Shown here piece by piece: positions 1 through 8,492 of a DNA stretch of 64,000 nucleotides. This DNA is from Prauserella cavernicola (GTDB lineage: Bacteria > Actinomycetota > Actinomycetes > Mycobacteriales > Pseudonocardiaceae). Where the stretch lies: NCBI RefSeq assembly GCF_016595675.1, contig NZ_JAENJH010000001.1, positions 62,001 through 126,000 of the forward strand. The letters run 5' to 3'. Under the pieces are notes generated by a model. The model made no database searches. It was not told where the DNA came from and worked only from the letters and a program-made list of their open reading frames with translations. Both the position numbers and the translations under genes were made by a program. Position 1 is the stretch's first letter, and each line of letters opens with the position of its first letter.

Positions 1-2
1 AC

Positions 3-734
3 CGTGAGCAGGGCCTGCGGGATCCCTACGGCTGGCTCAGCCTCGCCGGGCTGCACTGGCTCGACGAGCAGGCCAGGACCTTCGACGGCATCCCCGGCGC
101 GTGGAGCGCCAGCCCGAGGGCGGCGCGCGTCACCGCGACCGCCGACGAGGGCCTGATCGTGGAGGATCTGCTGCTCGACGGCACCACGCAGCTCAGCACC
201 TCCGAAGGCGCGTCGGCGCTGTTCGCCGAAGCCGGTGGCCTGCGGCTCGAGCTGCTGCGCCGGGACGGTCGCTACGCGATCAGGGTGCGCGACCCGCACT
301 CGCCCGCGCTCGGCGCGTTCTCCGGGGTCAGCGCGTTCGCCTACGACCCCGGCTGGGTCGTGCCCGCGCGGTTCGTGCTGTTCACGCCGCCCCCGGTGAT
401 GCGGGCCGAGACCGCTCAGCCGGGTCTGCGGCGGCGCCGGGAGGTGGTGGGGGAGCTGCGCGTGGAGCTCGGCGGCACCGAGTACGCGCTCGCGGCGACC
501 GCGGGCAGGGGCAGCGACCTGTCCGTCGCGTTCACCGACGCCACGCGCGGATCGGTCACGGCGCCCTGGCGCACCCTCGCCGTGCGCAGGCCGAGAGCGG
601 GCCGCGCGGTGCTCGATTTCAACCGGGCGCTCAATCCGCCCTCGGCGTTCACCCCCTTCGGTACCTGCATCCGCCCGCCCGCCGGAAATGCGCTGCCCTT
701 CGCGGTCGAAGCCGGCGAGCGAGCGCCGTCCTGA
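3..734 (+). CDS. DUF1684 domain protein (5' end outside window)
   Basis: The frame is open from the window edge, so the start lies upstream. The visible part begins with the GWLSLAGLHWL-type motif and ends with a DFNRALNPPSAFTPFGTC block. These are the two best conserved blocks of DUF1684, a family found mainly in actinobacteria and Bacteroidetes with no settled biochemical role. About 243 residues are visible, so only a short N-terminal piece is missing. No signal peptide can be judged. It is followed by 230 bp before the cysteine dioxygenase group and probably is a separate transcription unit. Family assignment is confident; function is unknown. Confidence 0.8.
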   Translation, partial: REQGLRDPYGWLSLAGLHWLDEQARTFDGIPGAWSASPRAARVTATADEGLIVEDLLLDGTTQLSTSEGASALFAEAGGLRLELLRRDGRYAIRVRDPHSPALGAFSGVSAFAYDPGWVVPARFVLFTPPPVMRAETAQPGLRRRREVVGELRVELGGTEYALAATAGRGSDLSVAFTDATRGSVTAPWRTLAVRRPRAGRAVLDFNRALNPPSAFTPFGTCIRPPAGNALPFAVEAGERAPS

Positions 735-772
735 CGATTCCTTTTTTGTTCGGAAAGAAATGATCCGTCGCC

Positions 773-943
773 ATGAGAATTCCCGGGAGCTGGGACCGTA
801 TGCACGCCACAATCGACTTGTGGCATCATCTCGGTGTGCTACCCGTCCGCTACTTCTGGAGAGACCGGACCATCGAGCTCGTCCTGGTGGCCTCCGGTGA
901 ATGTCCGCGCGAGAGCCGTTTCTCGCGCGCCCGCATTCACTGA
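773..943 (+). CDS. candidate small ORF upstream of cysteine dioxygenase
   Basis: A 56-codon frame begins at ATG 773 (alternative in-frame ATG at 800, 47 codons) and stops 21 bp before the cysteine dioxygenase start. About three quarters of third positions are G or C. The product has a run of aliphatic and aromatic residues in the middle and a single Cys late in the peptide. A regulatory or coupling role for the sulfur genes downstream is possible, because sulfur genes in actinobacteria are often preceded by short leader ORFs, but it lacks the usual RHxDL...C leader signature. I do not recognise a family, and it may be non-coding. Confidence 0.3.
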   Translation: MRIPGSWDRMHATIDLWHHLGVLPVRYFWRDRTIELVLVASGECPRESRFSRARIH

Positions 944-964
944 GCACCAGGGAGCAGAATCTTC

Positions 965-1543
965 ATGAGCACGACGACGGCGGACGTCGACGTCCACCCG
1001 GCCCTGCACGCATGGCTGCCGCACCGGCAGCTGCACCCGGAACAGCCGCTGTGGACACCTCAGCAACTGCGGCACCTCACCGAGAGCACGGCCCGTGACC
1101 TGGCCGCGCCTCTGTCCGAACTGGTGCGTTACGTATCCGAACAGCGCTGGTGGTCGCGGCTGGCGCTGACCCGAGGGGTCGAGCTGTGGCTGCTGAGCTG
1201 GCTGCCCGGGCAGGGGACCGACCCCCACGACCACGGCGGTGCGGCCGGCTCGTTCACCGTGTTCACGGGCACGCTGGATGAGACCTACCGCTACCCGGGC
1301 AGCCCGCTGCGCAGGGCGGTGCGCACCACCGGCTCGGCGCTCGGATTCGGGTCCGGGCACGCCCACCAGCTGCGCAACGTCAGCGACGCGCCTGCGGTCA
1401 CCGTGCACGCCTACTCGCCGCCGCTGGTGCCTACCCGCCAGTACGAGAGCCTGAACGACATCCCGGCGGAGATCCCGCCGCTGCCGGCGCTGGACATGCC
1501 GTTCTCAGAGCTGCTGGCCCGCACCGAGGAGGAGGGCCCATGA
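965..1543 (+). CDS. cysteine dioxygenase family protein
   Basis: Cytosolic 192-residue cupin of the CDO type I family, expected to oxidise cysteine (or a related small thiol) to the sulfinate using non-haem iron. The first cupin motif reads DPHDHGGAAGSF, giving likely iron ligands H88 and H90; the third ligand is H148 in the VTVHAYSPP motif. The length is usual for bacterial thiol dioxygenases. The ATG at 965 is preceded by GGGAGCAG. The stop overlaps the rhodanese start as ATGA, so the two are translationally coupled, which fits joint handling of sulfur. The exact substrate (cysteine versus mercaptopropionate) cannot be told from sequence alone. Confidence 0.87.
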   Translation: MSTTTADVDVHPALHAWLPHRQLHPEQPLWTPQQLRHLTESTARDLAAPLSELVRYVSEQRWWSRLALTRGVELWLLSWLPGQGTDPHDHGGAAGSFTVFTGTLDETYRYPGSPLRRAVRTTGSALGFGSGHAHQLRNVSDAPAVTVHAYSPPLVPTRQYESLNDIPAEIPPLPALDMPFSELLARTEEEGP

Positions 1544-1932
1544 GCATCGAGACCGTTCTCGCCGAGGCACGCACGGGACTGCGGCGCGTGGAGCCGCACG
1601 AGGCGCTGCGCCTGCAGGACGACGGTGCTCTGCTCGTCGACATCCGGCCGCGGCACAACCGCGAGGCCGAGGGAGAGATCCCCGGCTCCGTCCCCATCGA
1701 GCGGATCGTGCTGGAGTGGCGGCTCGACCCGCGGGGTGAGCACCGGATCGAGGGCGTCACCGAGCAGACGACCGTGATCGTGTTGTGCAACGAGGGGTAC
1801 GCCTCGAGCCTCGCGGCGCGTGATCTGCAGCAGGTCGGGCTCCCCGCCGCGACCGACCTCGTCGGCGGTTTCCGCGCGTGGGCCGCGGCGGGGCTGCCGG
1901 TGCGCGCCGAGGTGACTCCAGCCATCACATGA
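1540..1932 (+). CDS. rhodanese-like domain protein
   Basis: Single-domain rhodanese of 130 residues. The active-site loop is CNEGYASS with the predicted persulfide-carrying cysteine at C83. The LVDIRPRHNREAEGEIPGS segment is the usual N-terminal rhodanese motif. It probably accepts or transfers sulfane sulfur in the cytosol. It starts inside the stop of the cysteine dioxygenase gene (ATGA overlap), a pairing seen repeatedly in actinobacteria and suggesting a role in clearing sulfur from excess cysteine. The FMN reductase follows after 87 bp. Confidence 0.87.
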   Translation: MSIETVLAEARTGLRRVEPHEALRLQDDGALLVDIRPRHNREAEGEIPGSVPIERIVLEWRLDPRGEHRIEGVTEQTTVIVLCNEGYASSLAARDLQQVGLPAATDLVGGFRAWAAAGLPVRAEVTPAIT

Positions 1933-2019
1933 GGTGGTCGCCGGAGCTCTCCGGCGTACCGGTCGACACGCCGCCGCGTTCCGCGCGGCGGCGGCAAGTA
2001 CCCTCCGGGAGATGATCTC

Positions 2020-2571
2020 GTGGCCAGAATCCTCGCGCTGACCGGCAGCCCGTCGGCGACCTCGCGGACCGAGGCCGTGATCGAGCACGTGGCCGCGCGC
2101 CTGCGCGGTCAGGGGCATCGGATCGCGCTCGTCCCCGTGCGGGACCTGCCGCCGGGAGCGCTGCTGTCCGGCGACGCGACGCAGCCCGACATCGCCGCCG
2201 TCGCCGACGCGCTCGCCAGTGCCGACGGGATCATCGTCGCCTCGCCCGTGTTCAAGGCCTCCTACAGTGGCCTGCTGAAGTCGCTGCTCGACCTGCTGCC
2301 GCAGTTCGCACTGGACGGCAAGGTCGTGCTGCCGCTGGCCACGGGCGGCAGCCTCGCGCACGTACTCGCGATCGACTACGCGTTCCGGCCCGTGTTGAAC
2401 TCGATGGGCGCCGAGCACGTGGTGCAGGGCTACTTCCTGCTCAACCAGCTGGTGACCATGTCGGAACGCGGCGTGACGATCGAGGCCGACGCCGAGGCCC
2501 GGTTGCTGTCCGTTGTGGACGGTTTCTCCGAGGTGCTGCACCGGCGCACCCGCCTGGCCGCCGCCTCCTGA
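2020..2571 (+). CDS. NADPH-dependent FMN reductase (SsuE-like)
   Basis: A 183-residue flavodoxin-fold reductase. It opens with the phosphate-binding loop LALTGSPSATSRTEAV and has the ASPVFKASYSGLLKSLLDLLP block typical of the SsuE branch, enzymes that supply FMNH2 to two-component monooxygenases such as alkanesulfonate monooxygenase. No partner monooxygenase lies nearby. Start is GTG at 2020 behind GGGAG. The gene lies 87 bp after the rhodanese in the same direction, so it may belong to the same sulfur-related unit. It ends 19 bp before the convergent XRE regulator. Confidence 0.85.
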   Translation: MARILALTGSPSATSRTEAVIEHVAARLRGQGHRIALVPVRDLPPGALLSGDATQPDIAAVADALASADGIIVASPVFKASYSGLLKSLLDLLPQFALDGKVVLPLATGGSLAHVLAIDYAFRPVLNSMGAEHVVQGYFLLNQLVTMSERGVTIEADAEARLLSVVDGFSEVLHRRTRLAAAS

Positions 2572-2590
2572 CGGAGGTGGCGAGCCGGGC

Positions 2591-3169
2591 TCAGTGCTTG
2601 TGCTTGGCCCTGACGTGCATCTGCTCGCCCTGCTTGCCGAACAGGCTCAGCAGCTCCACGGGTTCGGCTCGCGCGCTGGCGAACCAGTGCGGCACGCGGG
2701 TGTCGAACTCGGCGGCCTCGCCGGTCTTGAGCACCACGTCGTGCTCTCCGAGCACCAGGCGCAGCTGTCCGGAGAGCACGTAGAGCCATTCGTAGCCCTC
2801 GTGGGTCCGGGGCTCGGGTTCCTCGCCGCGGTAGGGCACGATCAGCTTGAACGCCTGGAGCGGCCCGGGATAGTTGGTCAGCGGCAGAGCGGTCATCCCG
2901 TTCATCCGGATCGGCACCGGGCGCACGCGGGGATCGCCGACGGCGGGCGCGCCGACCAGTTCGTCGAGCGGGATCCGGTACGCCTGCGTGATGGGCAGCA
3001 GCAGTTCGAGGCTGGGCCTGCGCTGCCCGGACTCCAGCCGCGACAGGGTGCTCGTGGAGATGCCGGTGACCCCGGCCAGCTCGGTGAGCGTGACCCCGCG
3101 TTCGGTGCGGAGTCGTTTGAGCCGGGGTCCGACCTCGTCCAGTGTCGCGCTGTGGTCCATGCCGTCCAT
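2591..3169 (-). CDS. XRE family regulator with C-terminal cupin domain
   Basis: N-terminal helix-turn-helix (about residues 10-70, with LTELAGVTGISTSTLSRLESGQRRPSL) followed by a cupin (about residues 105-190, containing HEGYEWLYVLSG and EFDTRVPHWF). This two-domain layout is typical of small-molecule-sensing repressors of catabolic or efflux genes. I place the start at the ATG at 3169; a TTG at 3196 would add nine residues. It lies just downstream of the SDR gene on the same strand (about 50 bp), so it may regulate that short operon. The ligand is unknown. Confidence 0.85.
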   Translation of the reverse strand: MDGMDHSATLDEVGPRLKRLRTERGVTLTELAGVTGISTSTLSRLESGQRRPSLELLLPITQAYRIPLDELVGAPAVGDPRVRPVPIRMNGMTALPLTNYPGPLQAFKLIVPYRGEEPEPRTHEGYEWLYVLSGQLRLVLGEHDVVLKTGEAAEFDTRVPHWFASARAEPVELLSLFGKQGEQMHVRAKHKH

Positions 3170-3217
3170 CCCAGTTTCGGCAACGGCATTTGTCAAGCTG
3201 GCACAGCGCGCCCTGGG

Positions 3218-3946
3218 CTACGCGGCCGTCGGCCTGACCACGATCTCGCTGATGTCCACAGTGGCCGGTTGCGCCACCGCGAACGCGATCGACTCCGCCA
3301 CCGCCGACGCGGGGATCGACACCGCGCGGAAGACACGCATCTCCTCCCGCCCCACCGGATCGGCGATGCTGTCGGCCAGCTCGGACTCGGTGACGCCGGG
3401 GGAGATCACGCTGACGCGGATGTCGGGTCCCACCTCCTGGCGCAGGCCCTCCGACAGCGCCCACACCGCGAACTTCGTGGCGCAGTACACCGCAGCGGTG
3501 GGACTCACCTGGTGCGCGCCGATCGAGGCGACGTTGACGAACTGCCCGTGTGCCTGCGCCTGGAACACGGGCAGCACCGCCGCGATGCCGTTGAGCACCC
3601 CGCGCACGTTGACGTCGATCATGCGGTCCCACTCCTCGACGCGGCCCGCCTCGAGCTTCGACAACGGCATCACTCCCGCGTTGTTCACCAGGACGTCGAT
3701 CCGGCCGTGCGCGGCGAGGGCGGCGTCGGCGAACTCCCGGACGTTCGCGGCGTCGGTGACGTCGAGCGCGTGGAACTCGGCGGTTCCTCCCGCGTCGTGG
3801 ATGTCCTTGGTGAGCGCGCGCAGGCGGTCGGTGCGTCGGGCGCCGAGCACGACGTGGTGGCCGCGGGCGGCGAGCAGGCGGGCGCTCGCCTTGCCGATGC
3901 CGCTGCTGGCGCCGGTGATCAGGACAATCTTGCTCTCGGTGGTCAT
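3218..3946 (-). CDS. SDR family oxidoreductase
   Basis: Classical short-chain dehydrogenase of 242 residues. The cofactor motif is TGASSGIG near the N-terminus, NNAG follows around residue 87, and the catalytic Ser with the YCATK motif are in place. It is expected to be an NAD(P)(H)-dependent cytosolic oxidoreductase of unknown substrate. ATG at 3946 lies 4 bp after the stop of the frameshifted Atu4866-type gene, so the two were one operon opposite the MmyB-like regulator, which is the likely controller. Confidence 0.88.
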   Translation of the reverse strand: MTTESKIVLITGASSGIGKASARLLAARGHHVVLGARRTDRLRALTKDIHDAGGTAEFHALDVTDAANVREFADAALAAHGRIDVLVNNAGVMPLSKLEAGRVEEWDRMIDVNVRGVLNGIAAVLPVFQAQAHGQFVNVASIGAHQVSPTAAVYCATKFAVWALSEGLRQEVGPDIRVSVISPGVTESELADSIADPVGREEMRVFRAVSIPASAVAESIAFAVAQPATVDISEIVVRPTAA

Positions 3947-3950
3947 GTGC

Positions 3951-4194
3951 TCAGCTCTCCCGGTAGAGGACGAGGTGTTCGTGATGGAGCACGCCGTCGC
4001 GCAGGTCCCCGGTGGCGGTGAACCCGGTGTCGTCGACGTAGTCGAGGTGATCGCCAATGACGGGTGTAGGAGCCGGTGTAGGCGCTCGCGCGGTTCCCGC
4101 GGGCCTCGTCGTAGCGGCCGTCGGCGCGCAGTTCCTGACGGATGTGGCCGTCGGCCGTCACCCACATCCCGATCACGTGTGCGTTGCTGGTCAT
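3951..4194 (-). pseudogene. Atu4866-domain protein gene with a single-base frameshift
   Basis: The first frame starts at ATG 4194 and gives GMWVTADGHIRQEL...GRYDEARGNR..YTGSY, the N-terminal half of the Atu4866 domain. The second half (GDHLDYVDDTGFTATGD...GVLHHEHLVLYRES, then stop at 3951-3953) is intact but in the next frame. The break is at a GGG run on the + strand (4062-4064): removing one base restores a continuous domain protein of about 80 residues. This is either a real inactivating insertion or a sequencing error in a homopolymer. Atu4866 proteins are small single-domain proteins of unknown function often found next to SDR and MmyB-like genes. Confidence 0.78.
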
Positions 4195-4239
4195 GGCACC
4201 GACTCTCGATGGGTCGCGAGGGCCGGGCCAGGACGCGGT

Positions 4240-4266
4240 GTGCCTGGGTGCGCGGCACCCAGGCAC
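4240..4266. promoter_or_regulatory. 27-bp perfect palindrome, likely operator of the MmyB-like regulator
   Basis: GTGCCTGGGTGC (4240-4251) and its exact reverse complement GCACCCAGGCAC (4255-4266) are separated by three bases. The site lies between the divergent starts at 4194 and 4296, where autoregulation of the MmyB-like protein and control of the Atu4866/SDR operon would be expected. TAGAGT at about 4285-4290, just before the regulator start, could be a -10 element. Binding is inferred from position and symmetry. Confidence 0.6.
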
Positions 4267-4295
4267 GCGGGGCCGTGCGTTCGTAGAGTGACGGC

Positions 4296-5132
4296 ATGGC
4301 CGACAACGAGCTGGGTGAGTTCCTCCGCGCGCGGCGCGCCCGCCTGCGTCCCGCCGATGTCGGGCTGCGCGAGCACGGCCAGCGGCGGGTCGCGGGCCTG
4401 CGGCGCGAGGAGATCGCGGTGCTGGCCGGGGTCAGCGCCGACTACTACACGCGCCTGGAACAGGGCAGGGAGCGGCATCCGTCCGGGCAAGTGCTCGACG
4501 CGCTCAGCCGGGCGCTCGACCTGGCCGACGACGCGCGCGAGCACCTCTACCGCGTGGCGGGAGCGGGTCCCGGCACGGGCCGCTCGCGCGGGCGCGAGGT
4601 CGTGGGCCCCGAACTGCTCCAGCTGCTCGACACGTGGACGGCCAGCCCGGCGTTCGTGCTCAACCGCACGCTCGACGTGCTGGCGCGTAACGCGATCGCC
4701 GCCGAGCTGTTCTCGCCGTTCGCCGAGGCGGACAACCTGCTGCGCATGACGTTTCTCGACCCGGCGGGCCGGACGTTCTACGCCGACTGGCATCGGGCGG
4801 CGGAGGCCACGGTCGCGAACCTGCGCGTCGCCGCGGGCCACGACGCCCACGACCCGCGGCTGGTCGAGCTCCTCGCCGAGCTCGGCGAGGGCAGCGTGGA
4901 GTTCCCGGCCCTGTGGCACGCCCACGACGTGCGCGGCAAGACCCACGCCGCCAAGGAGCTGGCGCACCCCGACGTGGGCCCGCTGTCGCTGACCTACCAG
5001 GCTTTCGAGGTCCGTGCGGCGCCCGGCCAGCAGCTCATCGTGTACCAGGCCGAGCCGGGCAGCCCGAGCGCGCAGGCGCTGAGCCTGCTGGGCAGCCTCG
5101 CGGCGACCCGGCGCGGGGCGAGTTCCCGCTAG
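4296..5132 (+). CDS. MmyB-like XRE family transcriptional regulator
   Basis: A 278-residue regulator. N-terminal helix-turn-helix (about residues 8-85) with the RRVAGLRREEIAVLAGVSADYYTRLEQGR signature of the MmyB-like group, followed by the MmyB ligand-binding domain (about 100-270, with FVLNRTLDVLARN and LDPAGRTFYADW). Such regulators are common in actinobacteria; the C-terminal domain is reported to bind a fatty-acid-like ligand. It diverges from the SDR/Atu4866 pair across the 27-bp palindrome, so that pair is the likely target. Its stop overlaps the next, convergent small gene by 4 bp. Confidence 0.9.
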   Translation: MADNELGEFLRARRARLRPADVGLREHGQRRVAGLRREEIAVLAGVSADYYTRLEQGRERHPSGQVLDALSRALDLADDAREHLYRVAGAGPGTGRSRGREVVGPELLQLLDTWTASPAFVLNRTLDVLARNAIAAELFSPFAEADNLLRMTFLDPAGRTFYADWHRAAEATVANLRVAAGHDAHDPRLVELLAELGEGSVEFPALWHAHDVRGKTHAAKELAHPDVGPLSLTYQAFEVRAAPGQQLIVYQAEPGSPSAQALSLLGSLAATRRGASSR

Positions 5133-5347
5133 CGGTTCCGTCCGCGCTGCACGGCGTAGCCCACCCAGAACGCCACGGCGCTGCCCAGCATCAGTGCGCT
5201 GCACAACCACAGCACCGGCGAGGGCTCGAACGACACCAGCATCACGACGAACAGCACGCACGCGAGCACGGTCATCGAGGCCATGGCGAGCAGCTGTCGC
5301 CGGGATAGATCGGCTCCGGGCATGCGGTCCATCCTGCCAGCGTCCAC
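5129..5347 (-). CDS. small two-TM membrane protein
   Basis: Up to 72 residues with two clear hydrophobic segments (about 19-40 and 45-64) and a basic C-terminus (VQRGRNR). The longest version starts at GTG 5347; in-frame ATGs at about 5332 and 5323 are equally plausible. It ends tail to tail with the MmyB-like gene (4-bp overlap). No recognised family; probably an inner-membrane protein of unknown function. Confidence 0.6.
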   Translation of the reverse strand: MDAGRMDRMPGADLSRRQLLAMASMTVLACVLFVVMLVSFEPSPVLWLCSALMLGSAVAFWVGYAVQRGRNR

Positions 5348-5380
5348 TACGGACGCCCGCGCCCCCTCGGCGCCGACGGC

Positions 5381-6175
5381 TCAGCGACCCTCGAATGCCG
5401 GGGGTCGTTTGGTGCGGAAGGCGGTCACGCCCTCGGCGAAGTCGGCGCTGTGGAACAGGGCGTTCTGGCCTTCGCGTTCGGCTTCGAGGGCCTGGGGGAG
5501 CCGGTCGAGGACCGTGGTGTTGAAGGCGTGTTTGGTCTGCGCGAACGCCGCTGTCGGGCCCTCGGCGAGCCGGGTGGTGAGGCGCTGGACCTGGTCGTCG
5601 AACTCGTCGTCGGGCACCGCGAACGCGATCAGGCCCCATTCCGCTGCCTGTGGTGCGGGGATGCGTTCGGCGAGCATCGCCATGCGGGCCGCTCGCGCGT
5701 GCCCGATCGCCGCGGGCAGGAGCGCGGTGGCTCCGCCGTCGGGCATCAGTCCGGCGTTGGCGAAGGCGAGCAGGAAGAATGCCGACTCGCGGGCCACGGT
5801 GAGGTCGGCCGCGAGTGCGAACGAGCACCCGACGCCCGCGGCGAGTCCGTTCACGGCGGCCAGCACGGGTTTGGGCACGGTGCGCAGTGCCGTGGTGAGC
5901 CGGTTCGCCGCGTCGAGCGTGGCTCCCGGCGCCGTGCCCTGGCCCGTGCCCGTGAGGTCCGCGCCGGAGCTGAACGCCCGCCCGGCTCCGGTCAGCACGA
6001 TCACGCGCACGCCGGTGTCGCGGCCCGCCGCCTCCACCGCCTCGGCCGCAACGGTGAGCATGTCGGCGGTGACCGCGTTGAGGCTCGCGGGCCGGTTGAT
6101 CGTGATCCGCAGGACCGCCCCGGTTCGCTCGACGAGGACGTCCTCGCCGCGGGGCCGTGCGCTCGGGCCGGTCAT
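5381..6175 (-). CDS. enoyl-CoA hydratase/isomerase family protein
   Basis: A 264-residue crotonase-fold enzyme with the first oxyanion-hole motif around [12 protein letters not shown] and the second around [17 protein letters not shown]. It is expected to hydrate, isomerise or otherwise process an acyl-CoA. The ATG at 6175 overlaps the stop of the CoA-transferase gene as ATGA. It is the last gene of a four-gene acyl-CoA operon, MaoC-like, dehydrogenase, CoA-transferase, crotonase. The substrate is not evident; the gene set suggests breakdown of a branched or dicarboxylic acid. Confidence 0.88.
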   Translation of the reverse strand: MTGPSARPRGEDVLVERTGAVLRITINRPASLNAVTADMLTVAAEAVEAAGRDTGVRVIVLTGAGRAFSSGADLTGTGQGTAPGATLDAANRLTTALRTVPKPVLAAVNGLAAGVGCSFALAADLTVARESAFFLLAFANAGLMPDGGATALLPAAIGHARAARMAMLAERIPAPQAAEWGLIAFAVPDDEFDDQVQRLTTRLAEGPTAAFAQTKHAFNTTVLDRLPQALEAEREGQNALFHSADFAEGVTAFRTKRPPAFEGR

Positions 6176-7266
6176 CCGAGCCAGTCCCGCAGGACCGCGT
6201 CGGTGTCGGCGCCGGGTGCGGGCGGTGGGCTCGGTTGTGCGGGGACCGTACGCGAGAACCGGGGCGCGGGTTTCGGCTGCACGATGCCGTCGATTTCCGT
6301 GAGCGTCTCGCGCGCGGCCAGGTGCGGGTGCTGCGCCACCTCGTCCATGGTGAGTACGGGGGTGAGGCAGGCGTCGGTGTCGGCGAACACCTGCGCCCAC
6401 TCGTCGCGGGTGCGGCTGCAGAACAGCTGGGTGAACCTCGCGCGCAGCGCGGGCCAGCCCGCGCGGTCGAGCTGTGCGGGCAGGTCGGCGGGGTCGAGGC
6501 CGAGGCCTTCGAGTAGCGCGGCGTAGAACTGGGGTTCGAGCGCGCCGACCGCGACGTAGCGGCCGTCGGCGCAGACGTAGGTGTCGTAGAAGGGTGCCGC
6601 GCCGTCGAGCAGGTTGCTGGCCCGTTCGGTGTTCCAGATGCCGATGCCCCGCATCGCCCACATCATCTGCGCGAGCACGCTCGCACCGTCGACCATGGCG
6701 GCGTCGACCACCTGGCCCTGGCCGGAGCGCTCGCGCTCCCACAGCGCTGAGAGCAGGCCGGTGAGCAGGAACATCGACCCGCCGCCGAAGTCGCCGACAA
6801 AGTTCAACGGCGGCACGGGCGGCTCGTCGTGGCGGCCGATGTGGTGCAGTGCCCCGGTGAGGGAGATGTAGTTGATGTCGTGGCCGGCGCGCTGGGCGAG
6901 TGGGCCGTCCTGGCCCCAGCCGGTCATCCGGCCGTAGACCAGCCGTGGGTTGGCGGCCTGGCAGTCGGCGGGGCCGATACCGAGCCGCTCGGCGACGCCG
7001 GGCCGGAATCCCTCGATCAGCACGTCGGCCTTGGCCGCCAGGCGCAGCACGAGGTCCCTGCCCTCCTCGGATTTGAGGTCGGCGGCGACGGAGCGCCTGC
7101 CGCGCAGCAGGTGGTCCGGTTTGTCACCGGAGAGATTCAGTCCACCGGAGGGTCGCTCGATGCGCACGACGTCGGCGCCGAGATCGGCGAGGATCATCGC
7201 CGCGTGCGGGGCCGGCCCGATACCGGCCATCTCGACGACCTTGAGCCCGCTCAGCGGTCCAGCCAC
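6172..7266 (-). CDS. class III CoA-transferase (CaiB/BaiF; alpha-methylacyl-CoA racemase-like)
   Basis: A 364-residue protein starting with [33 protein letters not shown], the standard family III opening. The catalytic-region motif [23 protein letters not shown] supplies the conserved Asp/His pair also used by alpha-methylacyl-CoA racemases. The closest described functions are 2-methylacyl-CoA racemase and CoA-transferase; the neighbourhood (dehydrogenase, MaoC hydratase) fits either. It lies 59 bp after the acyl-CoA dehydrogenase gene and overlaps the crotonase gene. Confidence 0.87.
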   Translation of the reverse strand: MAGPLSGLKVVEMAGIGPAPHAAMILADLGADVVRIERPSGGLNLSGDKPDHLLRGRRSVAADLKSEEGRDLVLRLAAKADVLIEGFRPGVAERLGIGPADCQAANPRLVYGRMTGWGQDGPLAQRAGHDINYISLTGALHHIGRHDEPPVPPLNFVGDFGGGSMFLLTGLLSALWERERSGQGQVVDAAMVDGASVLAQMMWAMRGIGIWNTERASNLLDGAAPFYDTYVCADGRYVAVGALEPQFYAALLEGLGLDPADLPAQLDRAGWPALRARFTQLFCSRTRDEWAQVFADTDACLTPVLTMDEVAQHPHLAARETLTEIDGIVQPKPAPRFSRTVPAQPSPPPAPGADTDAVLRDWLG

Positions 7267-7325
7267 ATTTCCTCCACCTCACTCGGGTCCTCTGCGTGTC
7301 ACCGTAAGCGCTCGGCGTCGCGGTC

Positions 7326-8492
7326 TCACAGTCCGCCGCGCGCGACCAGTTGGGACACGATGACGTTGCGCTGGATCTCGTTGGTGCCCTCGCCCACGAT
7401 CATCAGGGGCGCGTCGCGGAAGTAGCGTTCGACGTCGAACTCGGTGGAGTAGCCGTAGCCGCCGTGCACCCGCACGGCGTTGAGCGCGACCTCCATGGCG
7501 ACCTCGGAGCAGAACAGTTTGGCCATCCCGGCTTCCAGGTCCGAGCGCTCGCCCGAGTCGTATCTGTTCGCCGCGTGCAGCAGCAGCCTGCGGGCCGCGG
7601 TGAGCTTGGTGCCCATGTCGGCCAGGTGGTTGCCCACCGACTCGTGCTTCCAGATGGGCGTGCCGAACGCTTCGCGCTGCTGGGCGTAGCGCAACGCGTC
7701 GTCGAACGCGGCCCGTGCGACACCCGTGGCGCGCGCGGCCACCTGGATGCGGCCGATCTCCAGCCCGCGCATCATCTGCCCGAACCCGGCGCCCTCGACA
7801 CCGCCCAGCAGCGCATCGGCGGGCACCCGGCAGTCGGTGAACGACAGCTCGCAGGTCTCGACGCCCTTGTAGCCGAGTTTCGGCAGGTCCCTCGACACCG
7901 TGAAGCCCGGCACCTTCTCCACCAGCAACACGCTGATGCCCTTGTGCGCGGGCGAGGCCGACGGGTCGGTCTTGCACAGCAACGCCACCAGCCCGGCGCG
8001 GCGGGCGTTGGAGATCCAGGTCTTGGAGCCGTTGATCACATAACCCCCGGAACCCCCGGCGTCGCGCGCGGCGACGGTGCGCATCGCCTGCAGGTCCGAA
8101 CCGCCGCCCGGCTCGGTCAGCGCCATCGTGGCGCGCAGCTCTCCGGTGGCCATGCGCGGCAGGTAACGCGCCTTCTGCTCCTCGGTCCCGTAGTCGAGCA
8201 GCAGCTTCGACACCACCGTGTGACCGCCCATCGCCCCGGCCAGGCTCATCCAGCCCCGGGCGAGCTCCTCGGTGACCAGCGCGTAGCACGGCGTCGACAC
8301 CCGAACCTCACCATAAGGCTCCGGGATCGCCAGCCCGAAGACACCGAGCTGCTTCATCTGCTCGATCAACGCCTCCGGATAGGTGTTCGCGTGCTCCAGC
8401 TCCCTGACCACCGGGCGGACCTCGTTGTCCACGAAATCCCGCACCGTCTCCACGATCGCCCGCTCATCGACATCCAGCTCAGCCATACTCAC
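7326..8492 (-). CDS. acyl-CoA dehydrogenase
   Basis: A 388-residue FAD-dependent acyl-CoA dehydrogenase. The flavin-binding signature MALTEPGGGSD and a later WISNA are present. The active-site base is in the C-terminal position typical of short/medium-chain enzymes, E368 in EGTNEIQ. The start overlaps the MaoC gene stop (GTGA, GTG at 8492; an ATG two codons in is an alternative). It desaturates an acyl-CoA in the first step of the operon's pathway and needs electron-transfer flavoprotein, which is not encoded here. Confidence 0.9.
   Translation of the reverse strand: MSMAELDVDERAIVETVRDFVDNEVRPVVRELEHANTYPEALIEQMKQLGVFGLAIPEPYGEVRVSTPCYALVTEELARGWMSLAGAMGGHTVVSKLLLDYGTEEQKARYLPRMATGELRATMALTEPGGGSDLQAMRTVAARDAGGSGGYVINGSKTWISNARRAGLVALLCKTDPSASPAHKGISVLLVEKVPGFTVSRDLPKLGYKGVETCELSFTDCRVPADALLGGVEGAGFGQMMRGLEIGRIQVAARATGVARAAFDDALRYAQQREAFGTPIWKHESVGNHLADMGTKLTAARRLLLHAANRYDSGERSDLEAGMAKLFCSEVAMEVALNAVRVHGGYGYSTEFDVERYFRDAPLMIVGEGTNEIQRNVIVSQLVARGGL

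Noticed and set aside
2513-4286. Long plus-strand frames opposite the XRE-cupin and SDR genes
   Set aside because: They run antisense to intact, recognisable genes and have no domain or plausible ribosome binding site.
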